In this document: positions 1-8,706 of the stretch, piece by piece
Layout: each line of letters opens with the position of its first letter
Position numbering within the stretch: the stretch's first letter is position 1
Assembly: GCF_000759345.1 (NCBI RefSeq)
Contig: NZ_JPZL01000001.1
Span: 62,001 to 126,000, forward strand
DNA from: Litchfieldella xinjiangensis
GTDB lineage: Bacteria; Pseudomonadota; Gammaproteobacteria; Pseudomonadales; Halomonadaceae
DNA: 64,000 bases
Direction: 5' to 3'
Translations under genes and position numbers: made by a program
The notes under the pieces: model-generated
The model's input: only the letters and a program-made list of their open reading frames with translations
What the model was told of the DNA's origin: nothing
Databases searched by the model: none

Positions 1-371
1 GCATCACGCTGACCATTTCCCACGAAGCATTGAAAGAAGGGCATCGCGCCACAGCGCGCAACTGGTTGATCGGTACGCTGGCGCTTGGCGTCTGCTTCCT
101 GATCGTGCAGGGCATCGAATACTACGAAGCGTATACACATTACGGAATAACGTTGGAAGCGGGGATCTACGGTTCCACTTTCTTCCTGCTCACCGGCTTC
201 CACGGCCTGCACGTGACGATCGGTGCCATCACCCTGGCCGTGTTGCTGGCGCGCCTGTTGAAAGGTCACTTCACGCCCGACGATCATTTCGCCTTCGAGG
301 CGGGTGCGTGGTATTGGCACTTCGTGGATGTGGTTTGGATCGGGCTGTTCCTGTTCGTTTACGTTTTCTGA
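1..371 (+). CDS. coxC: Cytochrome c oxidase subunit III, C-terminal part
   Basis: This is the last 122 residues of subunit III of an aa3-type cytochrome c oxidase; the 5' end lies outside the window. Subunit III is an inner-membrane protein that supports the catalytic subunits I and II, which reduce O2 to water. Three hydrophobic segments are visible, with the stretch GFHGLHV in the middle and the terminal FEAGAWYWHFVDVVW signature of the family. It is followed on the same strand by SURF1, a Sco-like protein and both heme A biosynthesis enzymes, so the other oxidase subunits are expected just upstream. Family assignment is secure from the C-terminal signature. Confidence 0.93.
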   Translation, partial: ITLTISHEALKEGHRATARNWLIGTLALGVCFLIVQGIEYYEAYTHYGITLEAGIYGSTFFLLTGFHGLHVTIGAITLAVLLARLLKGHFTPDDHFAFEAGAWYWHFVDVVWIGLFLFVYVF

Positions 372-418
372 TGCAGTGATCTGCGCCTGGGCTGGAATGG
401 CCTCTCACGTATCCAGCC

Positions 419-610
419 TCAGGCACCCAGGTCGCCGATATAGAATCCATACAACAACAGGGCCAGCAGCAGGGTAGCCAGGGCGACACGCGCCTTGAGC
501 GAGGTGAGGACGCGACGCGAGCGACTTTGGTCGCGTAGCAGAAAACCTGCACCCGCCGCCAGACTGGTCACCATGGCCAGGAAGACGACGGCGATCAACG
601 CTTTAAGCAT
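419..610 (-). CDS. DUF2909 twin transmembrane protein
   Basis: A 63-residue protein with two hydrophobic segments (about residues 2-23 and 40-58) separated by a short basic stretch rich in Arg and Ser. This matches the small DUF2909 'twin transmembrane' family, which is commonly seen inside aa3 oxidase clusters; its function is not established. It is encoded on the opposite strand between coxC and the SURF1 gene. I chose the ATG at 610 because a GGAG lies six bases upstream of it; an ATG four codons earlier (622) has no such site. A role in oxidase assembly is only suggested by position. Confidence 0.75.
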   Translation of the reverse strand: MLKALIAVVFLAMVTSLAAGAGFLLRDQSRSRRVLTSLKARVALATLLLALLLYGFYIGDLGA

Positions 611-631
611 GACGAACTCCATGAGGATGAT

Positions 632-1372
632 GTGAACAGTTCAAGCAAGGCAGGGCGTCATGTCAAGCGAGTTGGGTTGTGGTGGGGATTCTGGAGTTGC
701 CTCGTTATCGTTGGGGTGGCCTTGGGCCTATGGCAATGGGAGCGTGCCGACATGAAACGGGCCTACCTGGAGCGGCTCGACAACGCCCCTGTGCTTGAGT
801 CGCCTTCAGCCCCGCCGCCCGAGGGGGCCCATATCATCTTGCAGGGTGAATACCTCGCCGAGCATACGCTATTCCTGGATAACCGCACTGTAGGTGGTCA
901 GTTAGGCGTTGCGGCGCTCACGCCGCTGCAGGATGACAATGGCCGGCTGTGGCTGATTCAGCGAGGGTTCCTCCCGACGGGCGCGACACGCGATACGCCC
1001 ACGGTTGAAACGCCCAGCGGCCAAGTCAATCTGGAAGGCCGTTGGCAGAACGATGGCGATAGACCACCCATCTTCGGTGCAGTGCGCGAAGGGCAGCGAC
1101 TGCAGCGCATCGATACAGAAGCGTGGCCGGAGCTTGGAGGCTTTGCTTACCAGGGTTGGGTGCATCTGGAGCAGGGCGAGGGGGCCCTGCAAGCGTGGTG
1201 GGAGCCCAACGTCATGCCGCCCCAGCGCCATGTCGGTTATGCCTTTCAATGGTGGGGACTGGCGGCTGCAGCGTTTGCGATGATGGTGATCGGGCACCGT
1301 CACTTGGGTCGCGAGCTAAGGACACAACCGGGACAGGTTCCGGCAGGGAGGAGTATCGATGAGCAAGACTAA
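632..1372 (+). CDS. SURF1 family cytochrome oxidase assembly protein
   Basis: A 246-residue SURF1/Shy1-type protein. The family helps place heme a in oxidase subunit I. The architecture is typical: an N-terminal membrane segment (about residues 14-33) ending in LGLWQWERAD, a periplasmic domain with the conserved GEYL, LDNR and LIQRGFLP motifs, and a C-terminal membrane segment after HVGYAFQWWGLA. The start is a GTG at 632, just after the divergent DUF2909 gene. The 3' end overlaps the next gene by 14 bases, which implies co-translation. Its place between coxC and ctaA fits an assembly role. Confidence 0.92.
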   Translation: MNSSSKAGRHVKRVGLWWGFWSCLVIVGVALGLWQWERADMKRAYLERLDNAPVLESPSAPPPEGAHIILQGEYLAEHTLFLDNRTVGGQLGVAALTPLQDDNGRLWLIQRGFLPTGATRDTPTVETPSGQVNLEGRWQNDGDRPPIFGAVREGQRLQRIDTEAWPELGGFAYQGWVHLEQGEGALQAWWEPNVMPPQRHVGYAFQWWGLAAAAFAMMVIGHRHLGRELRTQPGQVPAGRSIDEQD

Positions 1373-1874
1373 CCGGCAATACCTCAAATTAGTTGCCTTG
1401 TTCAGTGTCTTTGCCGCGCCTATGGCCGTTGCCTGGGGCATGGTCGAATGGCGGATCGGCATACCGGACTCACGCACGGCACATGGCACGCTCGAGCCAG
1501 GCATACCCCAACTCCGTGATTGGCCATTGGCTGAAGTGCCGCAAGGTTTGGAAGGCGATGATTGGGTTCTGGCCTTCGATTGCACTGAAGGATGCGAGGC
1601 GATTGCCGATCGGTGGTGGCGGGTCCACCGCGCCCTGGGACGTGAAGCGCCCCGAGTGACTCGCCTCAGGGTCGGCGGTGACGTGGCGTCCCTGCCGGGT
1701 GAACATGTGGTGGATTGGCGGGCCGATAGTGTTCCGGCATGGCAGCAGCCAGGGCACGTCTGGCTTCTGGATCCTCAGGGCAGGGTATTGTTGGCCTATG
1801 CCTCCACGACCGATCCGGCCGATGTACTTGACGATATCAACCATGTATTGCGAAGGAATCCCGATAGCCCTTGA
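1359..1874 (+). CDS. Membrane-anchored thioredoxin-fold protein with a Sco-like CxxxC motif
   Basis: A 171-residue protein of the oxidase cluster. An N-terminal hydrophobic segment (about residues 10-29) should anchor it in the membrane. The periplasmic part carries FDCTEGC, placing Cys75 and Cys79 in a CxxxC spacing as in Sco copper chaperones. This is followed by His133 in GHVWLLDPQGRVLLAY, which resembles the His-plus-'LIDPxGR' segment of Sco proteins. The domain is shorter than a normal Sco. It overlaps the SURF1 gene by 14 bases. A copper or thiol role in CuA assembly is an inference. Many annotations of this position would simply read 'hypothetical protein'. Confidence 0.6.
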   Translation: MSKTNRQYLKLVALFSVFAAPMAVAWGMVEWRIGIPDSRTAHGTLEPGIPQLRDWPLAEVPQGLEGDDWVLAFDCTEGCEAIADRWWRVHRALGREAPRVTRLRVGGDVASLPGEHVVDWRADSVPAWQQPGHVWLLDPQGRVLLAYASTTDPADVLDDINHVLRRNPDSP

Positions 1875-1959
1875 TGCGCTCGGCCATCAGCGAGGCTATC
1901 TGCTTCATGAACAAGGAATAGTGACGTGGCATGCGCAGCGCAAGCGAGGAGGCGGCAGC

Positions 1960-3024
1960 ATGACTATGAGAGAGGGACGGCTTCCCCTGCTGGTGCGGCT
2001 GAGTCTGGTCGGCGTGTGTTTCACCGTGGTGGTAATTCTTGTCGGTGCCTGGACGCGATTGTCCGATGCGGGCCTGGGGTGTCCCGATTGGCCTGGGTGT
2101 TACGGCCAGTTTGTCGTTCCCGATGCGGGGACCGCCGAATTACATACCCCGGACGCGCCTCTTGAATCCGCCAAGGCCTGGGTCGAGATGAGCCACCGCT
2201 ACATTGCAACGGCGCTGGGCTTGCTCGTGCTAGGGCTTGTTTGGCTGGGGGCACCGCTCAGGCGTGAAAAGGGCTACCCATGGGGCGTCTCCCTGGCACT
2301 GCTTGGCATGATCCTGCTGCAGGGCGCTTTTGGTGCTTATACCGTTACCTTGAAGCTATGGCCTCAAGTAGTCACCCTCCATCTTCTGGGCGGGCTTACG
2401 GTCATGCTGCTGTTTCTATGGCTGCATTTACGGCTTCGACAATACCTCACCGGCCGTTCACATTTCGGTTGGCTCCGCGCCCCTCGGCGCCTCACTCCCT
2501 TATGGGGCGCTGCCATTGTCCTGCTCGTCTTGCAGTTGGCGCTTGGAGGGTGGACGACCAGCAACTATGCAGGCATTGCTTGTCAGGGTTTTCCTACTTG
2601 TAACGGGCAATGGTGGCCCGATACCGATTGGAGCGAAGGATTTCACCTCACTCAGACGGTTGGCCCCAATTACTTGTTTGGCCAGTTGCACGCCGAAGCT
2701 CGCGCAACGATCCACTTCGCGCATCGGCTCGGGGCAATCGTGCTTGGCTTGCTGATCGTATTGCTTTATTGGCGATATGCACGTGAGTCGCACATGCGGT
2801 TGCCTCTGCTCGCGTTATTGGCGAGTTATGTCAGTCAGGTCGCGCTAGGCATCGCCAATGTCCTGTTATGGCTCCCGCTTGGCCTGGCGCTGCTGCATAC
2901 CGCAGGTGCCGTCATGGTAACGATCGCCATGGCATTTTGTCTCTGGCAGTGGCGTCATGGCTCGATATTGAGCCGTTTCAGCTCCAGCAAGCCCATCGAT
3001 AGTGGAGGTATCGCCCATGCGTAA
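1960..3024 (+). CDS. ctaA: Heme A synthase (CtaA/COX15)
   Basis: A 354-residue integral membrane enzyme that oxidises the C8 methyl group of heme O to a formyl group, giving heme A for the oxidase. Visible family features are the repeated four-helix halves, four candidate heme-ligand histidines in EMSHRY, VTLHLL, IHFAHRLG and LLHTAG, and two cysteine-containing loops, GLGCPDWPGCYG and CQGFPTCNG, typical of the Cys-bearing COX15 type. An in-frame GTG at 1921 and earlier codons exist, but I chose the ATG at 1960 because AGGAGG lies seven bases upstream. Its stop overlaps the ctaB start region by eight bases. Confidence 0.93.
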   Translation: MTMREGRLPLLVRLSLVGVCFTVVVILVGAWTRLSDAGLGCPDWPGCYGQFVVPDAGTAELHTPDAPLESAKAWVEMSHRYIATALGLLVLGLVWLGAPLRREKGYPWGVSLALLGMILLQGAFGAYTVTLKLWPQVVTLHLLGGLTVMLLFLWLHLRLRQYLTGRSHFGWLRAPRRLTPLWGAAIVLLVLQLALGGWTTSNYAGIACQGFPTCNGQWWPDTDWSEGFHLTQTVGPNYLFGQLHAEARATIHFAHRLGAIVLGLLIVLLYWRYARESHMRLPLLALLASYVSQVALGIANVLLWLPLGLALLHTAGAVMVTIAMAFCLWQWRHGSILSRFSSSKPIDSGGIAHA

Positions 3025-3928
3025 TGCAACGATCGGGTCAATCGAGGGCCTTGTAACACCTGCCTGGCGGGACCTTCTGGCCTTGTGCAAGCTACGTGTG
3101 GTCGTGGTGATGCTGGTATGTGCCTTGGTGGGTATGGCCCTGGCGACACCTGCGTTGCCGCCTCTGGATTCAGTGATCTTCGGCCTTGCCGGGATTGGAC
3201 TGACGGCCAGCGGTGCAGCGGCCTTCAATCACGTGCTCGATAGACGTCTCGATAAATTGATGTTGCGTACTTCTCGTCGACCGCTTGCGACACAGCGCCT
3301 GCCAACATCGCTTGCCCTGGCCTGGGCAACACTGCTCTCCTTGGCGGGGGTTGGGCTTTTACTTTGGCAGGTCAACGCCCTGACGGCCTGGCTGACACTC
3401 GCCTCGTTGATTGGGTATGCCCTGATCTATACGGCTTTTCTGAAGCGGGCTACGCCACAGAACATCGTGATCGGCGGGTTGGCAGGGGCTGCACCGCCCT
3501 TGCTTGGCTGGACTGCGGTGACCGGCCAACTGGGCCCCGAGCCGCTGTTGCTGGTATTGATCGTGTTTGCATGGACGCCTCCGCACTTCTGGGCACTGGC
3601 CATTCACAAGCGTGACGAGTACGCCCAGGCCGGGGTGCCCATGCTGCCTGTGACCCATGGCGATGCCTTCACCCGGCTGCAGGTGTGGTTGTATGGCTGG
3701 TTGACGGTGGCAATCACCATGCTTCCATTCGTAATCGGGATGAGTGGGCTGGTCTACCTCGTGGGTGCCATGGCTTTGAACATGCGTTTCATGGTCTGGA
3801 ATTGGAAAGTCTGGCGTGGCCAGGATCCCAAGGCGCCCATCGGGGCGTTCTGGTTCTCGATTCGATATATCCTGGGGATATTCGCCGTTCTGCTGCTGGA
3901 TCACTACGCCTTTGCCTGGATTGTCTAG
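3017..3928 (+). CDS. ctaB: Protoheme IX farnesyltransferase (heme O synthase)
   Basis: A 303-residue polytopic UbiA-family prenyltransferase that attaches farnesyl to protoheme, the step before CtaA. The first aspartate-rich motif is present as NHVLDRRLD (N-x3-D-x3-D), followed by RRPLA. The second conserved block is YTAFLKRATPQNIVIGG, and the family APPLLGW motif follows. The ATG at 3017 is preceded by GGAGG eight bases upstream and lies inside the last codons of ctaA, suggesting translational coupling. Also known as cyoE or COX10; the symbol ctaB is used here because the neighbours belong to an aa3 oxidase cluster. Confidence 0.95.
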   Translation: MRNATIGSIEGLVTPAWRDLLALCKLRVVVVMLVCALVGMALATPALPPLDSVIFGLAGIGLTASGAAAFNHVLDRRLDKLMLRTSRRPLATQRLPTSLALAWATLLSLAGVGLLLWQVNALTAWLTLASLIGYALIYTAFLKRATPQNIVIGGLAGAAPPLLGWTAVTGQLGPEPLLLVLIVFAWTPPHFWALAIHKRDEYAQAGVPMLPVTHGDAFTRLQVWLYGWLTVAITMLPFVIGMSGLVYLVGAMALNMRFMVWNWKVWRGQDPKAPIGAFWFSIRYILGIFAVLLLDHYAFAWIV

Positions 3929-4020
3929 ATGGTGGGGGTGCCTTGCTGAACCGAGGGCGACTCAGTATGGTTCAGCGACGCGGTTTACCCATCCTGCATT
4001 CCCAATGAAAGGCTGCCCCC

Positions 4021-4497
4021 ATGAGTGACACTCTTGCCCTGGTGTTGTTGTGCATCGCGCTGGCCGTCGTGGCTGCCCTGATGGTCTATGCATGGTCGCT
4101 TTGGCGAGAGGTGCGGCGCAGGCAAGCGTTCCGGCGTGATGAAGCCCAGCGTGCCAATGACAACTGTCTGGAAAGTCTCGATGCAATAGCCAGCGCCATG
4201 GTCCACGAGCAGGTCGACCTGACCGAAGGGGCTCTGCGTTGCAAGGTCTTGCTCGAAATTATCGATCCCGCCCTGCTGGAGCGCGATAGCTTCAATGTCT
4301 TCGTTATCATCCATGAGCGAACTGCCCATTTACATACGCATTCCGCCCGCAAGGCACTGAAGCCACGTGAACGCATGCTGGAAGATCGCCAGCGTGTCGC
4401 GATCGAGAACGATCATCGTGAGGCGTTGCTGGCGGCGGCCAGGGCAGTTCTGGTGTTCCGCAAGGAGTGGCCGCAGAGTCTGGATGCACAGGGGTGA
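4021..4497 (+). CDS. DUF2489 domain protein
   Basis: A 158-residue protein with one N-terminal membrane segment (about residues 5-25), then a charged cytoplasmic helical region. It resembles the DUF2489 family, whose function is unknown. The body is rich in Arg, Glu and His, with a short HTHSARKALKPRER segment, and has no enzyme motif that I recognise. It starts 92 bases after ctaB on the same strand with a weak ribosome site, so it could be read with the oxidase run, but no shared function can be stated. Confidence 0.6.
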   Translation: MSDTLALVLLCIALAVVAALMVYAWSLWREVRRRQAFRRDEAQRANDNCLESLDAIASAMVHEQVDLTEGALRCKVLLEIIDPALLERDSFNVFVIIHERTAHLHTHSARKALKPRERMLEDRQRVAIENDHREALLAAARAVLVFRKEWPQSLDAQG

Positions 4498-4786
4498 GGC
4501 GACCTTGATCGTTTACCGGCGCCATGCCCTCTCTTCGTTATACAAATCCTGTGCGGTTCGCGCCATTTGCAACACTTTAACAATTCCCCCATTCTGGTCC
4601 GGTACCTATGATGTTGATCTTATTTATGTGGCATCATGTGTTACGCGAGAAAAGCACTAGCTGAAAGGCTGATCCTGTGCTTTCTTTGCGAAGGAGGTTG
4701 GGCCATTTCTTCTCGCCTGCCTGGGTCAATGGACCTGCCGAGTCACGAAGAATTGCGACAAGCGCTGTGTTAAGAAGGAGTCTTAC
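4498..4786. other. Intergenic region upstream of the OmpA lipoprotein gene
   Basis: A 289-base stretch that is less GC-rich than its surroundings. It contains AT-rich runs around 4560-4640 and a small inverted repeat (AAAGCAC at about 4653, GTGCTTT at about 4678), so it probably holds the promoter of the downstream gene. A clear AAGGAG ribosome site precedes the ATG at 4787. No coding sequence is convincing here. Confidence 0.4.
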
Positions 4787-5674
4787 ATGAAGAAATCAAC
4801 AACTGGCTTGATGCTTGGTTCCGCACTGGTGGTAGGCCTGTCTGGCTGTGCCACTCAAGGGGGTCAGGGGGGGCAACCGGCTGGTCAATCGAGCACTTCT
4901 GCCACGAGCGGTGGAAATGCCTGGTACCAGCATCCTGCCGTATGTGGTCTGGCTGGTGGCCTGATTGGCGGTAGCATCGGCTACGCGACCAGCAGCCAGT
5001 CCGACGAGGACAGAGGTGTTGCCACCGGCGGGACCGCCGGCGCGGCGATTGGTGCACTGTTGTGTGCCGACCGTTCACCGGCACCGGTCGAGCCTCAGTG
5101 CCCGACTTATGGGGACGTCCCGGCTGGCGTCGCTACCGATGCCCAGGGTTGCCCGCTGGATTCCGACGGTGACGGCGTACCCGATTATCGCGATCAGTGC
5201 CCAGGCACGCCGGCAGGTGTTGAAGTCAACGCCGAAGGTTGCCCGCTGGATTCCGACGGTGACGGCGTTCCCGATTTCCGTGACCAGTGCCCCGGTACAC
5301 CGGCCGGCACCGAAGTCAACGCTCTGGGCTGCCCGGATAGCGTGGTCCTGCGCGACGTCAATTTCGAATTCGACTCCGCACAGCTGACCCAGCAGGCTCA
5401 GCAGGTTCTCGACGGTGTGGCGGAACGCCTGGTAGCCAACCCGGACGTTCGTGTGAGCATCGAAGGTCACACCGACGCCGTGGGTCCTGCCGATTACAAC
5501 CAGCGCCTGTCTCAGCGTCGTGCAGAATCGGTCGTCGATTACCTGGCATCCCAGGGTGTCGAGCGTGATCGCATGCGCGCCCGTGGTTTCGGCGAAGAGC
5601 GTCCGGTTGCCTCCAACGAGACCGATGCAGGTCGCGCCGAGAACCGTCGCGTCGAGCTCGACGAGTGGGACTGA
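4787..5674 (+). CDS. OmpA family lipoprotein with thrombospondin type 3 repeats
   Basis: A 295-residue outer-membrane lipoprotein. The signal peptide ends in the lipobox LSGC (lipidated Cys21). A Gly/Ala-rich glycine-zipper stretch (about residues 45-85) follows. Then come two near-identical 30-residue thrombospondin type 3 repeats with DSDGDGVPD calcium-binding cores, each closed by cysteines. The C-terminal third is an OmpA/Pal peptidoglycan-binding domain with the NFEFDSA and IEGHTDAVGPADYNQRLSQRRA motifs. It is a single gene with its own promoter region and a strong terminator. It probably links the outer membrane to peptidoglycan; it is similar in build to OprF-type C-terminal halves but lacks a beta-barrel. 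Confidence 0.88.
   Translation: MKKSTTGLMLGSALVVGLSGCATQGGQGGQPAGQSSTSATSGGNAWYQHPAVCGLAGGLIGGSIGYATSSQSDEDRGVATGGTAGAAIGALLCADRSPAPVEPQCPTYGDVPAGVATDAQGCPLDSDGDGVPDYRDQCPGTPAGVEVNAEGCPLDSDGDGVPDFRDQCPGTPAGTEVNALGCPDSVVLRDVNFEFDSAQLTQQAQQVLDGVAERLVANPDVRVSIEGHTDAVGPADYNQRLSQRRAESVVDYLASQGVERDRMRARGFGEERPVASNETDAGRAENRRVELDEWD
5150..5329 (+). repeat. Two tandem 90-bp repeats (TSP type 3 units)
   Basis: Two consecutive 90-base units at 5150-5239 and 5240-5329 encode nearly identical 30-residue modules starting CPLDSDGDGVPD. They differ at only a few residues (Tyr/Phe, Val/Thr, Glu/Leu). The DNA identity is high enough to allow unit gain or loss by recombination. Confidence 0.85.
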
Positions 5675-5722
5675 TCGTTCGCATTTGATCGAACTCAGCT
5701 AGACGCGGCTTGCCGCGACTAT

Positions 5723-5751
5723 CAGGGAGCCTTCGGGCTCCCTGGTTTCGT
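5723..5751 (+). terminator. Rho-independent terminator of the OmpA lipoprotein gene
   Basis: A nine-base-pair GC-rich stem (CAGGGAGCC / GGCTCCCTG) closed by a TTCG tetraloop and followed by TTTCGTTTT, 49 bases after the stop codon. Confidence 0.9.
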
Positions 5752-5909
5752 TTTGGGGGCACGGGTGGACGGCAAAAGTTCGTGCTGCTAATGTTCGCCC
5801 CTTGCGGCATGACCGCCGTCGTACCGTTCCTTCATGGGTACGACCTTTCACCACTGCCTGCGACATGTGAGCCCTGGTATGGCTCACCACTGCGCTAAAG
5901 GAATCTGCA

Positions 5910-7808
5910 ATGCCTATCGTGACACTGCCGGACGGCAGCCAGAGAGAATTCGACGCCCCGTTGAGCGTCATGCAACTGGCCGAGTCCATTGGCCCCGGTC
6001 TGGCCAAGGCCTGCGTTGCCGGCAAGATCGACGGTAAACTGGTCGATGCTGCGGACATCATCGATCATGATGCCGAGGTTTCCATACTGACCGCCCGCGA
6101 CCCGGAAGGCGTCGAGATCATTCGCCATTCCTGTGCCCATCTCATTGGGCATGCGGTCAAGCAGCTCTATCCGGACGCCAAGATGGCGATCGGCCCCGTC
6201 ATCGACGACGGCTTCTATTATGATATCGATTTCGGTCGCTCGGTGACGCCGGACGATCTCGAGGCGATCGAGCAACGCATGAAAGCGTTGATCGACAAAG
6301 GGTACGATGTCGTGCGCGAATACGTCGGTCGCGACCAGGCCCTGGCTGCCTTCGAAAACCGCGATGAGCCCTACAAGCAGGAGATCGTCAAGGAGATACC
6401 GGCCGGCGAAACCATTCGCCTGTATCACCACGAAGAGTACACCGATATGTGTCGTGGGCCGCATGTGCCCAACACACAGCACCTGAAAGCCTTCAAGTTA
6501 ACCAAGTTGGCCGGGGCCTATTGGCGAGGCAATGCCGAGAATCCCATGCTGACCCGGATCTACGGCACCGCCTGGGCCGACAAGAAGCAGCTCAAGGCCT
6601 ATCTTCAGCGCCTCGAAGAGGCCGAGAAGCGCGACCACCGAAAGCTGGCCCGCAAGCTCGACTTCTTCCATATGCAGGAAGAAGCGCCTGGGATGGTGTT
6701 CTGGCATCCGCGTGGGTGGACCCTTTGGCAGACGGTCGAGCAATACATGCGTAACGTCTACAAGGAGGGCGGTTACCAGGAGATCCGTTGCCCTCAGGTC
6801 ATGGACGTTTCGCTATGGAAGAAGTCGGGGCATTGGGACAATTACGCGGAGAACATGTTCTTCACCGAGTCCGAAAAGCGCGAGTATGCGCTCAAGCCCA
6901 TGAACTGCCCGGGGCATGTCCAGGTCTTCAACTCAGGCCTGCGCAGCTACCGTGAGCTACCGGTGCGTTACGGTGAGTTCGGTGGCTGTCATCGTAACGA
7001 GCCGTCAGGCGCCCTGCATGGCATCATGCGGGTCAGGGCCTTCACCCAGGATGACGGTCACGTCTTCTGCACCGAGGCACAGATCGAGCCGGAAGTCACC
7101 GCGTTCCATCGTCAGGCGCTCAAGGTCTACAGCGACTTCGGTTTCGATGACATTGCCGTGAAGATCGCGTTGCGCCCAGAGAAGCGGCTGGGGAGTGATG
7201 ATGTATGGGATCGGGCCGAGGCGGCCTTGCGTGGTGCGCTCTCCGCCTGCAATGTAGAATGGCAGGAACTGCCCGGTGAGGGCGCTTTCTATGGTCCCAA
7301 GATCGAATACCATATGAAGGATTGCCTGGGCCGTGAATGGCAGGTCGGCACCATGCAGGTCGATTTCATGATGCCGAGCCGCTTGGGCGCGCAATACGTG
7401 ACCGAGGAGGGCGATCGCAAGGCGCCTGTCATGCTGCATCGGGCGATCGTTGGTTCGATGGAACGTTTCATTGGTATCCTGATCGAACACTACGCTGGCG
7501 CCATGCCGCTGTGGCTCGCTCCGCTGCAGTCGGTAGTGCTCAATATCACCGATGCGCAGCGTGAATATGCGCTTCAGCTCGAGCAGCGTTTGCAGAAAAT
7601 CGGTCTGCGCGTCAAGGCGGACTTGAGGAATGAGAAGATCGGCTTTAAAATCCGGGAACATACGTTGCAGAAAGTTCCCTATCTCTTGGTAGTTGGAGAT
7701 AAGGAAGTCGAATCTGGCTCTGTTGCCGTGCGTACTCGCAGCGGTGAGGATCTCGGGACCATGAAGGTCGACGACCTTATCGCCCGGTTGGACGCCGAGC
7801 GGGTATAA
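5910..7808 (+). CDS. thrS: Threonyl-tRNA synthetase
   Basis: A 632-residue class II synthetase that charges tRNA-Thr. Domains in order: TGS (residues 1-62), the editing domain with the zinc-site-like HSCAHLIGH motif near residue 74, the catalytic core with MNCPGH (zinc Cys), the motif 2 region [15 protein letters not shown] and [12 protein letters not shown], and a C-terminal anticodon-binding domain ending around [13 protein letters not shown]. Length matches the family. AAGGAA stands just upstream of the ATG at 5910. It heads the thrS-infC-rpmI-rplT-pheST-ihfA order common in gammaproteobacteria. Confidence 0.97.
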   Translation: MPIVTLPDGSQREFDAPLSVMQLAESIGPGLAKACVAGKIDGKLVDAADIIDHDAEVSILTARDPEGVEIIRHSCAHLIGHAVKQLYPDAKMAIGPVIDDGFYYDIDFGRSVTPDDLEAIEQRMKALIDKGYDVVREYVGRDQALAAFENRDEPYKQEIVKEIPAGETIRLYHHEEYTDMCRGPHVPNTQHLKAFKLTKLAGAYWRGNAENPMLTRIYGTAWADKKQLKAYLQRLEEAEKRDHRKLARKLDFFHMQEEAPGMVFWHPRGWTLWQTVEQYMRNVYKEGGYQEIRCPQVMDVSLWKKSGHWDNYAENMFFTESEKREYALKPMNCPGHVQVFNSGLRSYRELPVRYGEFGGCHRNEPSGALHGIMRVRAFTQDDGHVFCTEAQIEPEVTAFHRQALKVYSDFGFDDIAVKIALRPEKRLGSDDVWDRAEAALRGALSACNVEWQELPGEGAFYGPKIEYHMKDCLGREWQVGTMQVDFMMPSRLGAQYVTEEGDRKAPVMLHRAIVGSMERFIGILIEHYAGAMPLWLAPLQSVVLNITDAQREYALQLEQRLQKIGLRVKADLRNEKIGFKIREHTLQKVPYLLVVGDKEVESGSVAVRTRSGEDLGTMKVDDLIARLDAERV

Positions 7809-7845
7809 CGACAACGACAACGTCAACCAACACGGAGATGTAACG

Positions 7846-8385
7846 ATCAAGCGAAATAATCAGCGTGGGCGCCCCCAAGACAAGCGTCCCCCAATGAATG
7901 ACCGTATCAGCGAAGACGAAGTCCGCCTCATCGGTGCCGAAGGGGAACAGCTCGGCATCGTCTCCACGCGCGAAGCGCTGGAACAGGCCGAAGCGGCTGG
8001 TATGGATCTCGTGCAGATCTCCAATGCCGATCCGATCGTTTGCAAGATCATGGATTACGGCAAGTTCGTCTTCGAGCAGAAGAAGCAGAAGGCTGCTCAG
8101 AAGAAGAAAACCAAGCAGATCCAGGTCAAGGAAGTCAAATTCCGGCCGGGTACCGACGAGGGGGACTATCAGGTCAAGCTTAAGAACCTGATACGCTTCC
8201 TCGAAGGTGGCGACAAGGGCAAGGTCACGTTGCGGTTTCGTGGACGTGAAATGGCACACCAGGATATCGGCCGTCGGTTGATGGAGCGGATTGCCAAGGA
8301 TCTCGAGGAAATCGCGACCGTCGAGTCCTTCCCCAAGATGGAAGGACGTCAGATGATCATGATCGTTGCCCCCAAGAAGAAGTGA
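7846..8385 (+). CDS. infC: Translation initiation factor IF-3 with a non-AUG start
   Basis: IF-3 proofreads start codon selection on the 30S subunit. The conserved protein is clear from [11 protein letters not shown] through [27 protein letters not shown] to the end [14 protein letters not shown]. An ATG at 7894 would remove the basic N-terminal tail. Reading upstream in frame gives [15 protein letters not shown], beginning at an ATC codon at 7846 with GGAG eight bases before it. This yields 179 residues, close to the 180 of E. coli IF-3, whose gene starts with AUU. The rare start is the basis of IF-3 autoregulation in the family. Confidence 0.9.
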   Translation: MKRNNQRGRPQDKRPPMNDRISEDEVRLIGAEGEQLGIVSTREALEQAEAAGMDLVQISNADPIVCKIMDYGKFVFEQKKQKAAQKKKTKQIQVKEVKFRPGTDEGDYQVKLKNLIRFLEGGDKGKVTLRFRGREMAHQDIGRRLMERIAKDLEEIATVESFPKMEGRQMIMIVAPKKK

Positions 8386-8403
8386 TCCGAAGGCAAGTGA
8401 ACG

Positions 8404-8436
8404 GGTAGCCGGCGACCAGTACAGTCGGCGGCTACC
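8404..8436 (+). promoter_or_regulatory. Stable hairpin between infC and rpmI, possible L20 translational operator
   Basis: The transcript can fold into a 13-pair stem with one G-G mismatch (8404-8416 with 8424-8436) and a seven-base loop, about 40 bases before the rpmI start. In E. coli, L20 represses rpmI-rplT translation by binding structured RNA here. The position supports a similar role, but the bases contacted by L20 were not verified. A TTTT run at 8445-8448 is too distant for a classic terminator. Confidence 0.5.
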
Positions 8437-8476
8437 GGCCTTGGGTTTTCTGAAGATAATGAGCGGAGTTGATCTC

Positions 8477-8671
8477 ATGCCGAAAATCAAGAGTAACAGT
8501 GGCGCTGCCAAGCGCTTCAAGAAGACGGCCAACGGCTTCAAGCACAAGCAGTCGTTTCGTAGCCACATCCTGACCAAGAAGACCACCAAGCGTAAGCGCC
8601 AGCTGCGCGGCACCAAGCTGATTCACGACGCCGACAAGGCGCTGATCCAGCGTATGCTGCCCAACCTGTAA
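8477..8671 (+). CDS. rpmI: 50S ribosomal protein L35
   Basis: A 64-residue, very basic ribosomal protein with the family N-terminus [20 protein letters not shown] and the ending [17 protein letters not shown]. It starts at the ATG at 8477; an in-frame upstream ATG run is excluded because the L35 N-terminus is fixed at MPKIK. GGAG lies about eight bases upstream. It sits between infC and rplT as in the conserved IF3-L35-L20 operon. Confidence 0.97.
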   Translation: MPKIKSNSGAAKRFKKTANGFKHKQSFRSHILTKKTTKRKRQLRGTKLIHDADKALIQRMLPNL

Positions 8672-8706
8672 GCTTGGTAGCCTTTATTTAACGTCAGGAG
8701 AAAGTT

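Noticed and set aside
30-371. Complete small membrane gene starting at position 30
   Set aside because: The frame stays open to the window edge, and its sequence is the C-terminal third of oxidase subunit III, so it is a partial gene, not a small one.
1678-1959. Possible N-terminal extension of heme A synthase
   Set aside because: The upstream part overlaps the preceding gene and does not fit the family; the ATG at 1960 has an AGGAGG at good spacing.
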